NCBI RefSeq assembly: GCF_030682845.1
Contig: NZ_JAUXNK010000107.1
Span: 1 to 45,276 of the forward strand
Source: Methanolobus sp.
GTDB lineage: Archaea; Halobacteriota; Methanosarcinia; Methanosarcinales; Methanosarcinaceae
DNA length: 45,276 nt
Direction: 5' to 3'
Below are positions 8,317 to 16,834 of this stretch, in pieces; within the stretch, counting starts at the first letter, position 1; every line of letters begins with the position of its first letter. The position numbers and the translations under genes are program-made. Below the pieces are notes generated by a model. The model was not told where the DNA came from, did not search any database, and saw nothing but the letters and a program-made list of their open reading frames with translations.

Positions 8317-8332
8317 TTGAATATCTCCTTAA

Positions 8333-8959
8333 TTACAAAGGCTGCTTCAGCAAACATGCACCGCACCGTTTCTTTCCGCAGAAGCTCTTGGAATATTCCA
8401 CTATCAATGCATGATATTCCTTGAAGAGATCAACATCTGCAGGCAGGCTGCCCTCAAACAACCTCTGAAGTTGCATGTAATCACCCTCCACCCCTATACA
8501 TTTCATCATACGGGTCGTGTACGCATCTATCACAAAAATGGGCTTATGGGCAGCATAGAGGATTATGCTGTCTGCAGTCTCATTGCCAACGCCCTTCAAA
8601 GACAACATCCTTTGTCTTAAAACGTCAAGAGGTAATGAGAAAACATCGTTCATCTCGTTTTCGGTGAAATAAGAGGCAATATTCTTTATCCTAAAAGCTT
8701 TCTGACGATAGAAACCACAGCATCGGACCAATTCCTCAAGAAGTGGGAGATCGGCTTCTGCAAGAGGTTTGGGTTCAAGCAGGCTGTGCTCTTTAAGATT
8801 ACAGATGGCTTTTTCAACATTGGCCCATTTCGTCTGCTGGGTAAGCATTGCACCCACCACGACTTCAAAAGCCGTTTCAGCAGGCCACCAATATTGAGGA
8901 CCTAATTCTTCCCGCAGTATATGGTAGACCTTAAGAAGGTCTTTGTTTCTAAAGCTCAT
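8333..8959 (-). CDS. HhH-GPD DNA glycosylase, endonuclease III/MagIII-like
   Basis: 208 residues. The helix-hairpin-helix LKGVGNETADSII lies near residues 118-130 and the catalytic Asp is in VIDAYT near 143. Endonuclease III has a catalytic Lys in the hairpin (GVGRKTA); here that position is Glu (GVGNETA). A monofunctional glycosylase such as the 3-methyladenine type MagIII is therefore more likely than an AP lyase. The C-terminal cluster is CGKKRCGAC, three Cys with no fourth, so a 4Fe-4S cluster is doubtful. It lies between the CDIN1-like gene and an unknown gene in one minus-strand cluster. No SD is seen. Confidence 0.85.
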   Translation of the reverse strand: MSFRNKDLLKVYHILREELGPQYWWPAETAFEVVVGAMLTQQTKWANVEKAICNLKEHSLLEPKPLAEADLPLLEELVRCCGFYRQKAFRIKNIASYFTENEMNDVFSLPLDVLRQRMLSLKGVGNETADSIILYAAHKPIFVIDAYTTRMMKCIGVEGDYMQLQRLFEGSLPADVDLFKEYHALIVEYSKSFCGKKRCGACLLKQPL

Positions 8960-8977
8960 AAGAAAAGAAAGAAAGGG

Positions 8978-9493
8978 TTATTTCCAGAATTCCTCCTCAT
9001 AGTTATCAGGAAGATCAAGGTTCATTACTTCATCCAGTGACTTCCTCTTTTTTGGGGGCTGTTCCTTTGGTGCCTCCCTGGATTCTATCACCGTTGTATT
9101 CTTAGTATTGATAGTTACTTCCTCACGCAATTCAAAATCCGGTTCTTTGTGGGGAGTCACAGCTTGGGCATCTTCTGAGTACCGGGGTTTTATTTCTTCA
9201 CAGGGAAGAACTGCCGGTTTTCTGGAAGTATCCACTTGACGGACTTCTGTTATCTGCTTTTCCCTGGGATAGAATCCCAAAGGCTCCTGACTCTCCTTAT
9301 CCACCCGCTTCCGGCGAGTGTCCTGTGCATAACTGTCTACTACAGGAGAAGACCTCAATGATCTCTTGTGAGTTGAACGGTAACCTATGATACATTGTTC
9401 ATCCCCAGAACGCCAGTCCACAACATAGAGATGACAGGCATTCTTCTTACAATGAGAGGCCCCGTCCCGGGGGCAGATGTCAGGTAGCGTCAT
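8978..9493 (-). CDS. unknown protein with N-terminal Cys cluster
   Basis: 171 residues. A compact N-terminal segment has four cysteines (CPRDG, HCKKNACHLY, then EQC about 14 residues on), which looks like a metal-binding knuckle. The rest is charged and probably disordered, with many Glu, Lys and Pro, and it ends in an acidic stretch NYEEEFWK. ATG 9493 lies about 25 nt after the TATA-like CTTATAATAT, so the message may be leaderless and this gene probably opens the unit with the glycosylase and the CDIN1-like nuclease. No family is recognised. Confidence 0.7.
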   Translation of the reverse strand: MTLPDICPRDGASHCKKNACHLYVVDWRSGDEQCIIGYRSTHKRSLRSSPVVDSYAQDTRRKRVDKESQEPLGFYPREKQITEVRQVDTSRKPAVLPCEEIKPRYSEDAQAVTPHKEPDFELREEVTINTKNTTVIESREAPKEQPPKKRKSLDEVMNLDLPDNYEEEFWK

Positions 9494-9568
9494 GTCAGAT
9501 TTCTCAGTTAGATATTATAAGCAGCTATTGTATATAATTAACACTTATGCTTTTACAATCTCTTTATG

Positions 9569-10417
9569 TTACAGTCCCTTTATAGTAGCGGCTATCAGGG
9601 GTGCAACACTGATGCAACTCTGGGTCTTTTCAATAGTATCTGTGGAGATTATATCTCTCACACCTGCATTGTACAATCTCATGACAGCATTCCTTGCAAG
9701 TACAGGATGTACGCAGGCAAGATATACATCTTTTGCACCCTGCCCTTTAAGCAGTTTTATCGACTCCACCATCGTTCCGCCGGTAGCTATCATATCGTCG
9801 AGCAGTACGATATCCCTGCCCTGCACATCAATGCTCTTTGTCTTGATGGTCACAGTATCGCCTGAGATGCGGGTCTTCTCAAGATAATCACAGTCATATC
9901 CTATTTCCTTAGCGGTCCTCTCTACGAACTCCATGGCCCCGGCGTCCGGAGAAACAAGCAGGGCATCCTTGAGGCCCATGGACCTTATATGATATCCTAT
10001 CAGTTGTGAAGCATCCAGGTCAAATGCGTCAGCATTGAAATAATCCAGCACACTCGTCTTGTGCACATTCACAGTAAATACCCTGTCAGCATTGATGGTC
10101 CTGGCAATCGCCCTTGCGCTAATGGGTTCACCTGTTTTGAACTTCCGGTCCTGCCGCGCATATCCCATGTAGGGAATGACAACATTGATGACCGGAGAGT
10201 CTTCACATGCATCTATAAGCTGCAATAGCGCTACAAAATCAGAATCCGTGATTATGCTCTGTATAATGGTGACCTCGTCCACATCCTCATCCAGGATGCG
10301 GGTATAAAGCTCACCGTCGGGGAACCTGGTGAAATCACAAACAGTCGGTTCCAGATTCAATTCCCTTGCAACTCGTGATGAGAGAGCCTGAGATGCGGGT
10401 CCTCCTATGATCTTCAA
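9569..10417 (-). CDS. prs: ribose-phosphate pyrophosphokinase
   Basis: About 282 residues; makes PRPP from ribose 5-phosphate and ATP for purine, pyrimidine, His and Trp synthesis. Visible are FPDGELYTR, the region YMGYARQDRKF, the flexible-loop stretch with RVFTVNVHK, and the PRPP-binding loop DDMIATGGTM near residue 206. Two starts are possible: ATG 10441 with no SD, or TTG 10417 with AGAGGT 7 nt upstream. TTG gives MKIIGGPASQ, the usual archaeal N-terminus, and is preferred; the difference is 8 residues. It follows moaC closely and is probably in its operon. Confidence 0.95.
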   Translation of the reverse strand: MKIIGGPASQALSSRVARELNLEPTVCDFTRFPDGELYTRILDEDVDEVTIIQSIITDSDFVALLQLIDACEDSPVINVVIPYMGYARQDRKFKTGEPISARAIARTINADRVFTVNVHKTSVLDYFNADAFDLDASQLIGYHIRSMGLKDALLVSPDAGAMEFVERTAKEIGYDCDYLEKTRISGDTVTIKTKSIDVQGRDIVLLDDMIATGGTMVESIKLLKGQGAKDVYLACVHPVLARNAVMRLYNAGVRDIISTDTIEKTQSCISVAPLIAATIKGL

Positions 10418-10468
10418 ATGATGTACCTCTTTTAATTCCATTTTTTATAGCATTTCCTAATGTAACGG

Positions 10469-10954
10469 TTATAATACATTAGTTTTGGTTCCTTTGACTT
10501 TTGAAAGGACCCTGATGTTACGTATAGATGTGAGGGGATAGTTACCGGTATCGTCCTTCTCGGCAGATTTGACCATGTCCCAGATAGTAAGGAGGGCTAT
10601 GGAAACACCTGTAAGGGCCTCCATTTCAACACCGGTCCTTCCGACTGAGCCCACTTCCACCACCGCAGAGATCTGGTCCTCTCCTATCGAGAAGTCGACA
10701 TCCACGCCGGTTATGGGTATCTGATGACACATGGGAATGAGTTCGGGAGTTCTTTTTACTGCCAGGATGGCAGCGATTCTTGCAGTTGAGAGCACATTGC
10801 CTTTCTCAACGGTTCCGCTCCTGATACTCTCGATGGTGCTTCTGCCCAGGATGATCTCTCCGGAAGCTATTGCCTTTCGGGCAACGGTATCTTTGTGGCT
10901 TATGTCCACCATGACCGCACGGTCATCTTCTATATGAGTGAATTTCGTAGTCAA
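10469..10954 (-). CDS. moaC: cyclic pyranopterin monophosphate synthase
   Basis: 161 residues; converts the MoaA product to cyclic pyranopterin monophosphate in molybdenum/tungsten cofactor synthesis, needed in methanogens for formylmethanofuran dehydrogenase. Family segments are FTHIEDDRAVMVDISHKD at the start, LIPMCHQIPITGVDV, and VGRTGVEMEALTGVS. No ATG is available. TTG 10954 is chosen because GGTGATC places its core about 7 nt upstream; TTG 10966 would add four residues but lacks an SD. The gene follows the small protein at 10970-11152. Confidence 0.95.
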   Translation of the reverse strand: MTTKFTHIEDDRAVMVDISHKDTVARKAIASGEIILGRSTIESIRSGTVEKGNVLSTARIAAILAVKRTPELIPMCHQIPITGVDVDFSIGEDQISAVVEVGSVGRTGVEMEALTGVSIALLTIWDMVKSAEKDDTGNYPLTSIRNIRVLSKVKGTKTNVL

Positions 10955-10969
10955 CAGATCACCCAAGGG

Positions 10970-11152
10970 TCAGTCTATGCGCAGGTTCTGTCTCTGCATG
11001 TAATCCTCAATAGTTGTATTTAATGTTTCTTTCAGGTCCCTTGCTTCATCGAGGGTCAGTTTAAATATCTCCTCATCCTCGCCATGGCTGATGCTTATGC
11101 GGACCCGCTTCCTTTCAATATCCACGGCTATTTTCCTGCCTTCCCTTTCCAT
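10970..11152 (-). CDS. small unknown protein between nnr and moaC
   Basis: 60 residues, charged: MEREGRKIAVDIERKRVRIS, then an acidic-basic helix ending in QRQNLRID. It probably folds as two beta strands followed by a helix. An in-frame GTG at 11161 overlaps the nnr stop, but AGGAGTGAT sits 8 nt before ATG 11152, so that start is used. It is in the middle of the nnr-moaC-prs run with almost no gaps and is very likely co-translated. I do not recognise the family. Confidence 0.7.
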   Translation of the reverse strand: MEREGRKIAVDIERKRVRISISHGEDEEIFKLTLDEARDLKETLNTTIEDYMQRQNLRID

Positions 11153-11157
11153 ACCTA

Positions 11158-12645
11158 TCACTCCTGTTTCATTACATAGGGTATCTTCCGGATAACATCA
11201 CTCGCAAGCAAGCCAAAACCATTCTCTTCAAAAGCAAGATCCCCTGCGGCACCATTCACAAAGCAACTGCAACATGCCGCATCAAACGCATTGTTAGTGG
11301 CAAACAGCGCGCCGACAATGCCCGCAAGCACATCACCGGTGCCTCCCACGGTCATACCGGCATTCCCTGTCCGGTTGAGCCTTGTTTCCTTCCCGTCGGA
11401 TATCACGTCGATATTTCCTTTCAGTACAGTAACAACCTGTTTCTCCTTCGAGAAGGTATGAACAAGACCTTTTTTCCCTTCCAGAGAAACGGGGAGTTTG
11501 CTTCCGTTCCTGCCCCCCAGGAGGCGCGAGAATTCCCCAGCATGAGGCGTTATGATGAACTCACCACTCTTTGCCGGAGGGAAGGACATATCATAAAGTG
11601 CATCAGCGTCTATGACGGCTTTTTTGCACAGAGGCAGGATCTCGCCTATCGCTTCAAGGGTCGCTGCGTCCCTCCCCAGACCAGGACCGATGACAACAAC
11701 ATCACTTGAATCAATAAGAGGGCGTAGCAGAGATATATGCTCAGGACACAAACGGTCACCATGCATGCCTTTTATAATCAGGTCAGGAGAATAAGCAGCC
11801 ACTATATGTGAAATGCTCTCAGGCACTGCAACTGTGACAAGGTCAGCACCTGCCCTTAAAGCTGCAAGTGACGCAAAAGCCGGTGCTCCGGAATAAGGCC
11901 CACCACCTATTACCAGTATGCTGCCTGCATTACCCTTATGTGAGAAAGCGCTTCTCAATGCCAGACCTTTGAGGTCGCCCAGCCCCACGAATTCCTCGGC
12001 ATCTCTGCAAACCCCTATACTCACCACCCGAACCTCGCCAGTCATATCCTTTGAGTGAGGTAAAACAAGGCCAGTCTTCATTTTGTGGAAGGTAAGGGTC
12101 AGGTCCGCTTTCACGCTTTTTTCAAATGCACCGGCTTCCGGATCAAAACCTGAAGGAGAATCTATAGAGATGACAAAAGTATCTGTTGCATTGATGAGAT
12201 CTATTGCTGTGGATTCCGGCTCCCTTAACTGGCCTTTCATCCCTGATCCAAGCACACCGTCAACGATAATATCTGCTTCTTTCCAGCCAGGATAAGAGCG
12301 CAGGTCAGCAGAATCGCGTATCTCCCGGATATCATCGATACCGCTGTATCTGAGCAGATCGAAGTTGGCTCTCGCTTCCATGGTCCTTATCTGTGATGCG
12401 CTCCCGAGCAGGAGTACTCGTGCCCGGAATCCCGGAAGAAGGGAAAGGTGCCTGGCGGCCACGAAAGCATCGCCTCCGTTGTTACCCCTGCCTGCGATAA
12501 AGAGAACTGTTGCTGCCCTTGTCTGTGAACTGATCTCCCGTGCGATGCCTGCACCTGCATTCTCCATCAATTGCAGGGGGTTCATGCCCAGGTAGAAGCA
12601 ATTATTATCGACGGCCCGCATCCTTGAAGATGTAATGGCTTCCAT
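11158..12645 (-). CDS. nnr: bifunctional NAD(P)HX epimerase/dehydratase
   Basis: 495 residues in two fused enzymes that repair hydrated NAD(P)H. The N-terminal YjeF_N part (about 1-215) is the epimerase, with GRGNNGGDAFVAARHL near residues 51-66. The C-terminal ribokinase-like part (about 225-495) is the ADP- or ATP-dependent dehydratase, with VIGPGLGRD, ITPHAGEF and the phosphate-binding GGTGDVLAGIVGAL near 430. Full length with no damage. It starts the minus-strand unit nnr-small protein-moaC-prs and is divergent from the DHH gene. Confidence 0.95.
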   Translation of the reverse strand: MEAITSSRMRAVDNNCFYLGMNPLQLMENAGAGIAREISSQTRAATVLFIAGRGNNGGDAFVAARHLSLLPGFRARVLLLGSASQIRTMEARANFDLLRYSGIDDIREIRDSADLRSYPGWKEADIIVDGVLGSGMKGQLREPESTAIDLINATDTFVISIDSPSGFDPEAGAFEKSVKADLTLTFHKMKTGLVLPHSKDMTGEVRVVSIGVCRDAEEFVGLGDLKGLALRSAFSHKGNAGSILVIGGGPYSGAPAFASLAALRAGADLVTVAVPESISHIVAAYSPDLIIKGMHGDRLCPEHISLLRPLIDSSDVVVIGPGLGRDAATLEAIGEILPLCKKAVIDADALYDMSFPPAKSGEFIITPHAGEFSRLLGGRNGSKLPVSLEGKKGLVHTFSKEKQVVTVLKGNIDVISDGKETRLNRTGNAGMTVGGTGDVLAGIVGALFATNNAFDAACCSCFVNGAAGDLAFEENGFGLLASDVIRKIPYVMKQE

Positions 12646-12706
12646 GTTACCTATTTATCCTTTGTTTGCATTCTATTTAGCAGTTAATGTTTTCTTCTGG
12701 GAATTA

Positions 12707-12717
12707 TTTTAATATAA
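12707..12717 (+). promoter_or_regulatory. probable TATA box of the TrkA-N/DHH gene
   Basis: TTTTAATATAA; transcription would start near 12732-12740, just before or within the AAAGGAGGT at 12736-12744. Confidence 0.4.
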
Positions 12718-12750
12718 CTAACATCCTTTATATGAAAAGGAGGTATTCAT

Positions 12751-14220
12751 ATTAACGCCGTTGCTAAGGAGAACACTGCAAGCGACAGGATCAGGATAAA
12801 ACCCACTTACCTAATACTTGGAAGCGGGAGTTTTGGCTTTGCATTGGCCAAAGAGCTCAGGGAGCTTGACAAAGACCTGATAATCGTGGATAAGGATGCG
12901 CAAAAAGTCGAAACCCTGCGCGATGAAGCCTATGAAGCCATTGTCGGCGACGTCGGCGACCCCGGCCTCCTTGACCGGATCAATACAAAGAACCTTTCAG
13001 GCATACTAATTCTCAGTTCCGATACCTTGGCAAATAAAGCTGCTCTTGACAATGTCAGGAAGAAGGTATCAAGGGACGTATATTGTGTAGCAAGGGCCAC
13101 TGATGTTATCAATATGCAGGAGATGGAAGCAATGGGTGCTGATCTTGTCATCATGCCTCCGAGAATGGTTGCCAAATCCCTTTCAAGGTCTTTGGAGCGC
13201 GCCGAAGGGCTACGGCGTGGCAATAAGATGGCGCAGTGGTTTGAGAACATCCGGGGTAAAAAGATGGCCATCATGGTGCATAATAACCCGGATCCGGATG
13301 CCATTGCAGGTGCGCTTGGACTAAAGACCATTGCAAATTCCCATGATATAAGATCGGACATTGTGTATCATGGCGAGATAGGACATCAGGAGAACAAGGC
13401 TTTTGTGAACCTTCTGGGAATCGATCTTTACAGGTATGAGGACATTGAAATGGCAGCCTATGACAAGATTGCCATGGTGGACTGTTCCGGACCGGGAGCC
13501 AACAATCCCCTGCCTACGAACACACACATCGGGATCATAATAGATCATCACCCCATAACGGATTCCGACATAGATGCCGAATTCATCGACATACGCCCCA
13601 ACGTGGGTGCTTCCTCCACCATTGTGACAAAGTACCTGCAGGAGCTCAATATCGATATTGACGGCAAGCTTGCAACAGCCCTTCTGTACGGGATCAGGAC
13701 CGATACCCTGGACTTTAAGAGGAACACAGACTCAGCCGATCTTTCAGCCGCTTCATACCTCTATCCCCTGTCGGACCATGATATCCTGGATCAGCTGGAG
13801 CGCCCTTCAATGTCTATCGAGACGCTGGACGTACTTGGTGAGGCCATCAACAATCGCCAGGTCATAGGTAGTTATCTGCTTTCAAATGTAGGAAGCATCC
13901 GTGACAGGGATACGCTCCCTCAGGCTGCGGACTACCTGCTCAATCTGGAAGGCATCTCGACTACCATTGTCTTTGGTGTGAGCGAGGACAAAATATTCAT
14001 CTCCGGCAGAAGCAATGACATCCGTATTAACCTGGGAGATGTCATGAAACGTGCCTTTGGAGAGGAGGCTGGCGGAGGACATGCCAACGCTGCAGCAGCA
14101 CGCATAGAACTTGGGGTTTTCAGCGCAGCAAGGGACAGGCAGACCCTCCTGAGACTTGTGAATGAAGCAGTGGTCAAGCGCTTCCTTACAGCCGTCGGTG
14201 TGGAAGAAGACGACATATAA
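12751..14220 (+). CDS. TrkA-N/DHH-DHHA1 phosphoesterase with ATT start
   Basis: 489 residues if begun at ATT 12751. An N-terminal NAD-binding TrkA-N (RCK) domain has GSGSFGFALAKEL near residue 24. A DHH phosphoesterase follows with HNNPDPDAIAGAL (about 178-190), IIDHHPITDSD (about 263-273) and the DHHA1 motif GGGHANAAAA near 441. DHH-DHHA1 proteins hydrolyse oligonucleotides or cyclic dinucleotides such as c-di-AMP; substrate here is unknown. No ATG, GTG or TTG exists between the in-frame TGA at 12733 and the Rossmann motif. The first TTG (12844) would delete the GxGxxG loop. ATT 12751 stands exactly 7 nt after GGAGG. Confidence 0.85.
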   Translation: MNAVAKENTASDRIRIKPTYLILGSGSFGFALAKELRELDKDLIIVDKDAQKVETLRDEAYEAIVGDVGDPGLLDRINTKNLSGILILSSDTLANKAALDNVRKKVSRDVYCVARATDVINMQEMEAMGADLVIMPPRMVAKSLSRSLERAEGLRRGNKMAQWFENIRGKKMAIMVHNNPDPDAIAGALGLKTIANSHDIRSDIVYHGEIGHQENKAFVNLLGIDLYRYEDIEMAAYDKIAMVDCSGPGANNPLPTNTHIGIIIDHHPITDSDIDAEFIDIRPNVGASSTIVTKYLQELNIDIDGKLATALLYGIRTDTLDFKRNTDSADLSAASYLYPLSDHDILDQLERPSMSIETLDVLGEAINNRQVIGSYLLSNVGSIRDRDTLPQAADYLLNLEGISTTIVFGVSEDKIFISGRSNDIRINLGDVMKRAFGEEAGGGHANAAAARIELGVFSAARDRQTLLRLVNEAVVKRFLTAVGVEEDDI

Positions 14221-14227
14221 TATCACA

Positions 14228-14252
14228 CCTTCTTTTTCTTTCTATTTTTTTT
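14228..14252 (+). terminator. oligo-T terminator after the DHH gene
   Basis: Run of T with few interruptions (CTTCTTTTTCTTTCTATTTTTTTT) starting 8 nt after the stop, the typical archaeal U-tract terminator. Confidence 0.5.
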
Positions 14253-14344
14253 AACCTTGGCTGTATAAATCGATGGCAATCCACATTATATATGTGTATG
14301 TATATGTATTTATATTGATTATAAAACAGATATTTTTAGTAGGT

Positions 14345-14700
14345 TCTATCGGATGTATGCTATATACTTGCTATCCGAGGTCATGCCGGGGTTCCTGCAT
14401 AGGACATAAGAACCCGGCAAATGTCCCGGCCTGTATATATCAAATTTCTCCCCCTCTCACCGCACGTGGCAGAAGGAGCGTGTAGGACATACCTGGCATC
14501 ATGGCCCAAAGGGCATCGGTCGCACATATACACCATGTGTATGTATGCATGCTGTTCGTATGTACGGTTTATTCATACCATGCATACATGCACATGTAGG
14601 AACTTATATTGCAGGAGTATGGTCGCACACGGTATGAATGCGCATACAAAACTGAAGAATCGCATCTAACCTGCATGTATGACAGAACATACAAATCATA
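14345..14700. repeat. repeat-rich, structured gene-free region
   Basis: The gap 14221-15008 has no convincing gene. It holds these pairs: TCGGAT (14349-14354) with ATCCGA (14373-14378); GCCGGGGTTC (14385-14394) with GAACCCGGC (14410-14418); CATGTGTATGTATGCATG (14534-14551) with CATGCATACATGCACATG (14579-14596), 18 bp with one mismatch; and GTATG/CATAC hairpins at 14558/14574, 14632/14643 and 14677/14688. GGTCGCACA occurs twice (14518 and 14621), each followed by such a hairpin. This could be one or more structured RNAs or the remains of a mobile element. From 14701 to 15008 I see nothing clear. Confidence 0.55.
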
Positions 14701-15008
14701 TGACTGGTAGGGCAACACCGCTGATCCTCCGAATGACAGATTTCCGGAAGAGGGCACCTGGAGAAAACCAATGATTTATGTTTCAGAGGGAGGTCAATTA
14801 GGTAGGCCATTGCTTCCTGGCTATGGAACATGGATAATCTGTAACATACATTATTTAATATTGTATTTTTTGTATATTTCCATGTGTCCAATCAGCCGCT
14901 GATGCCAATAGCCTGCCTTTTGTATAACTTCTCTTCATATAATCGAAACGTTGAAAGGTCATGACTTCATTGAGGGAATACTGCAGTTAAGGGAAAAGAA
15001 GGTTACCA

Positions 15009-16778
15009 ATGGAGCACTTGATAGTATTCATAACACTTATCCTTGCATTGATATTGTTCATATGGGACAGGTTCCGCCATGACATTGTCGCAGTCATCTG
15101 TCTGCTCGTTCTGGTAATGGTCGGAATTATCCCTGCAGGAGAGGCCTTCAGCGGCTTTTCACATCCTGCCGTCATCACCGTGGCAGCAGTGCTTATAGTA
15201 AGCAGCGGCCTCCAGAAAGCTGGCATTATCGATGTGATTGGCAAGTGGGTGATGAAGACAGGAGACAACCTTACAGTGCAGATAGGAGTGCTTACAGTTC
15301 TTGTCTGTATTGCCTCTGCATTTATGAACAATGTTGGAGCTCTTGCCATCTTAATGCCGGTGGCCATCCATATAGCCCGCAAGAAAGGATATTCTCCTTC
15401 CATCACCCTGATGCCCCTTGCATTTGGGTCTCTTCTGGGGGGCATGATGACCCTCATCGGCACTCCACCAAATATCATAATTGCCACTTTCCGTGCAGAA
15501 CAGATGGGACAGCCTTTTGGCATGTTCGATTTTACCCCGGTGGGAGCCGGTATTGCACTTGCAGGGATTGTCTTTATAATCCTCATTGGGTGGCGCTTGC
15601 TGCCAAGCCGCCATGGCGAGAGTTCTGCAGAGGAGCGTTTCCACATCCAAGATTATATCACAGAGGTTCTCATAACTGAAAGATCGACGATAAAAGATGT
15701 GCAGATAGGAGACCTGAACGAGATCGTAGAAGCGGACATCAGAGTGCTTGGACTTATAAGGGACAACCGCCGGATCCATGCACCACGGTGGAGGGAGCTT
15801 TTAAGGGAAAATGATATCCTGATATTGGAAGCAGATTCTGACGATCTTAAGGCATTCATCGACCAGACTAAAACCGAATTGGTAGGAGAGGAACAGCTTC
15901 AGGTAGAAGAGGCAGGCTCAGAGGACATATCCATTGTTGAAGTTGTCGTGATGCCAAATTCACCTATCATCAATAAGACGGCATCCAGAATGAGAATGCG
16001 TTCAAGTTATGGGGTTAACCTGCTTGCAATCGCACGCAAGGATAGGCAGATAATGCAGCGCATAGACCACGTGCGTTTCAATGCCGGCGATGTCCTGCTG
16101 CTTCAGGGGCAGGCGGATATGCTCAATGAGACCATTATCACAATGGGCTGCCTGCCGCTGGCAGACCGCGGCTTCTGCATAGGGCAGCCAAAAAAGATAG
16201 CACTTGCTCTGGGAGTATTCGGATTATCCATTGCCGCGGTCGTGGCTGGTTTTCTCCAGGTGCAGATAGCTTTTACTCTTGCCGCGGTACTAATGGTCCT
16301 GACAGGAGTGCTGCCGGTACGCGATATTTATACAAGTGTCGACTGGCCGGTGATCGTGCTGCTGGGTGCCATGCTGCCTGTGGGTGCTGCCCTTGAGACC
16401 ACCGGCGGGGCTGAAATGATAGCCAGTCAGATACTTATGGCCGGCAATACACTACCTCTCTGGGCCACACTTTCAGTACTGATAGTTGTGACAATGCTCC
16501 TTTCAGGTGTCATCAATAATGCGGCAACTGTAGTCCTTATGGCCCCAATAAGCGTAGGGGTAGCACATGGGCTGAATGCATCTGTGGACCCATTCCTCAT
16601 GACCATTGCCATTGGTGCTTCATGCGCATTCCTTACGCCCATAGGGCACCAATCCAATACTCTTGTGATGGGGCCAGGGGGATACAATTTCACCGATTAT
16701 GTGAAGCTGGGGTTGCCATTGAGCATACTTATTGTCATGGTTGCGGTTCCACTGATATTGTATTTCTGGCCGGCATGA
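15009..16778 (+). CDS. SLC13-type permease with two TrkA-C domains
   Basis: 589 residues, SLC13/DASS-like ion transporter of the cytoplasmic membrane. Five or so helices occupy residues 1-200. Two soluble RCK_C (TrkA-C) domains follow near 210-290 and 300-385, and a second membrane half runs from about 395 to 589. The paired re-entrant segments are SAFMNNVGALAILMPV and LSGVINNAATVVLMAP, and TLIGTPPNIII is also typical. Such proteins carry dicarboxylates, sulfate or similar anions, and the cytoplasmic RCK_C pair suggests gating by a ligand. SD-like AAGG lies 6 nt before ATG 15009. It stands alone in front of the YkgJ-like gene. Confidence 0.9.
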   Translation: MEHLIVFITLILALILFIWDRFRHDIVAVICLLVLVMVGIIPAGEAFSGFSHPAVITVAAVLIVSSGLQKAGIIDVIGKWVMKTGDNLTVQIGVLTVLVCIASAFMNNVGALAILMPVAIHIARKKGYSPSITLMPLAFGSLLGGMMTLIGTPPNIIIATFRAEQMGQPFGMFDFTPVGAGIALAGIVFIILIGWRLLPSRHGESSAEERFHIQDYITEVLITERSTIKDVQIGDLNEIVEADIRVLGLIRDNRRIHAPRWRELLRENDILILEADSDDLKAFIDQTKTELVGEEQLQVEEAGSEDISIVEVVVMPNSPIINKTASRMRMRSSYGVNLLAIARKDRQIMQRIDHVRFNAGDVLLLQGQADMLNETIITMGCLPLADRGFCIGQPKKIALALGVFGLSIAAVVAGFLQVQIAFTLAAVLMVLTGVLPVRDIYTSVDWPVIVLLGAMLPVGAALETTGGAEMIASQILMAGNTLPLWATLSVLIVVTMLLSGVINNAATVVLMAPISVGVAHGLNASVDPFLMTIAIGASCAFLTPIGHQSNTLVMGPGGYNFTDYVKLGLPLSILIVMVAVPLILYFWPA

Positions 16779-16834
16779 GTGGTTCAGACTATCCTTTGGC
16801 AGGTGAATGAATACTATTTGCGGAGTATACGAAG

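Noticed and set aside
12844-14220. TTG 12844 as start of the DHH gene
   Set aside because: It would remove the nucleotide-binding loop and has no SD.
14534-14692. CRISPR array in the repeat-rich gap
   Set aside because: Repeats are short, unequal in spacing and partly inverted; no regular repeat-spacer unit and no cas genes, and the Cas4-like gene is 19 kb away.
14604-14891. 95-codon minus-strand frame in the gap before the SLC13 gene
   Set aside because: No SD, no family resemblance, odd Cys/His-rich composition, and part of it runs through the repeat-rich DNA.
15351-15779. 142-codon minus-strand frame inside the SLC13 gene
   Set aside because: Antisense shadow of a membrane protein gene.
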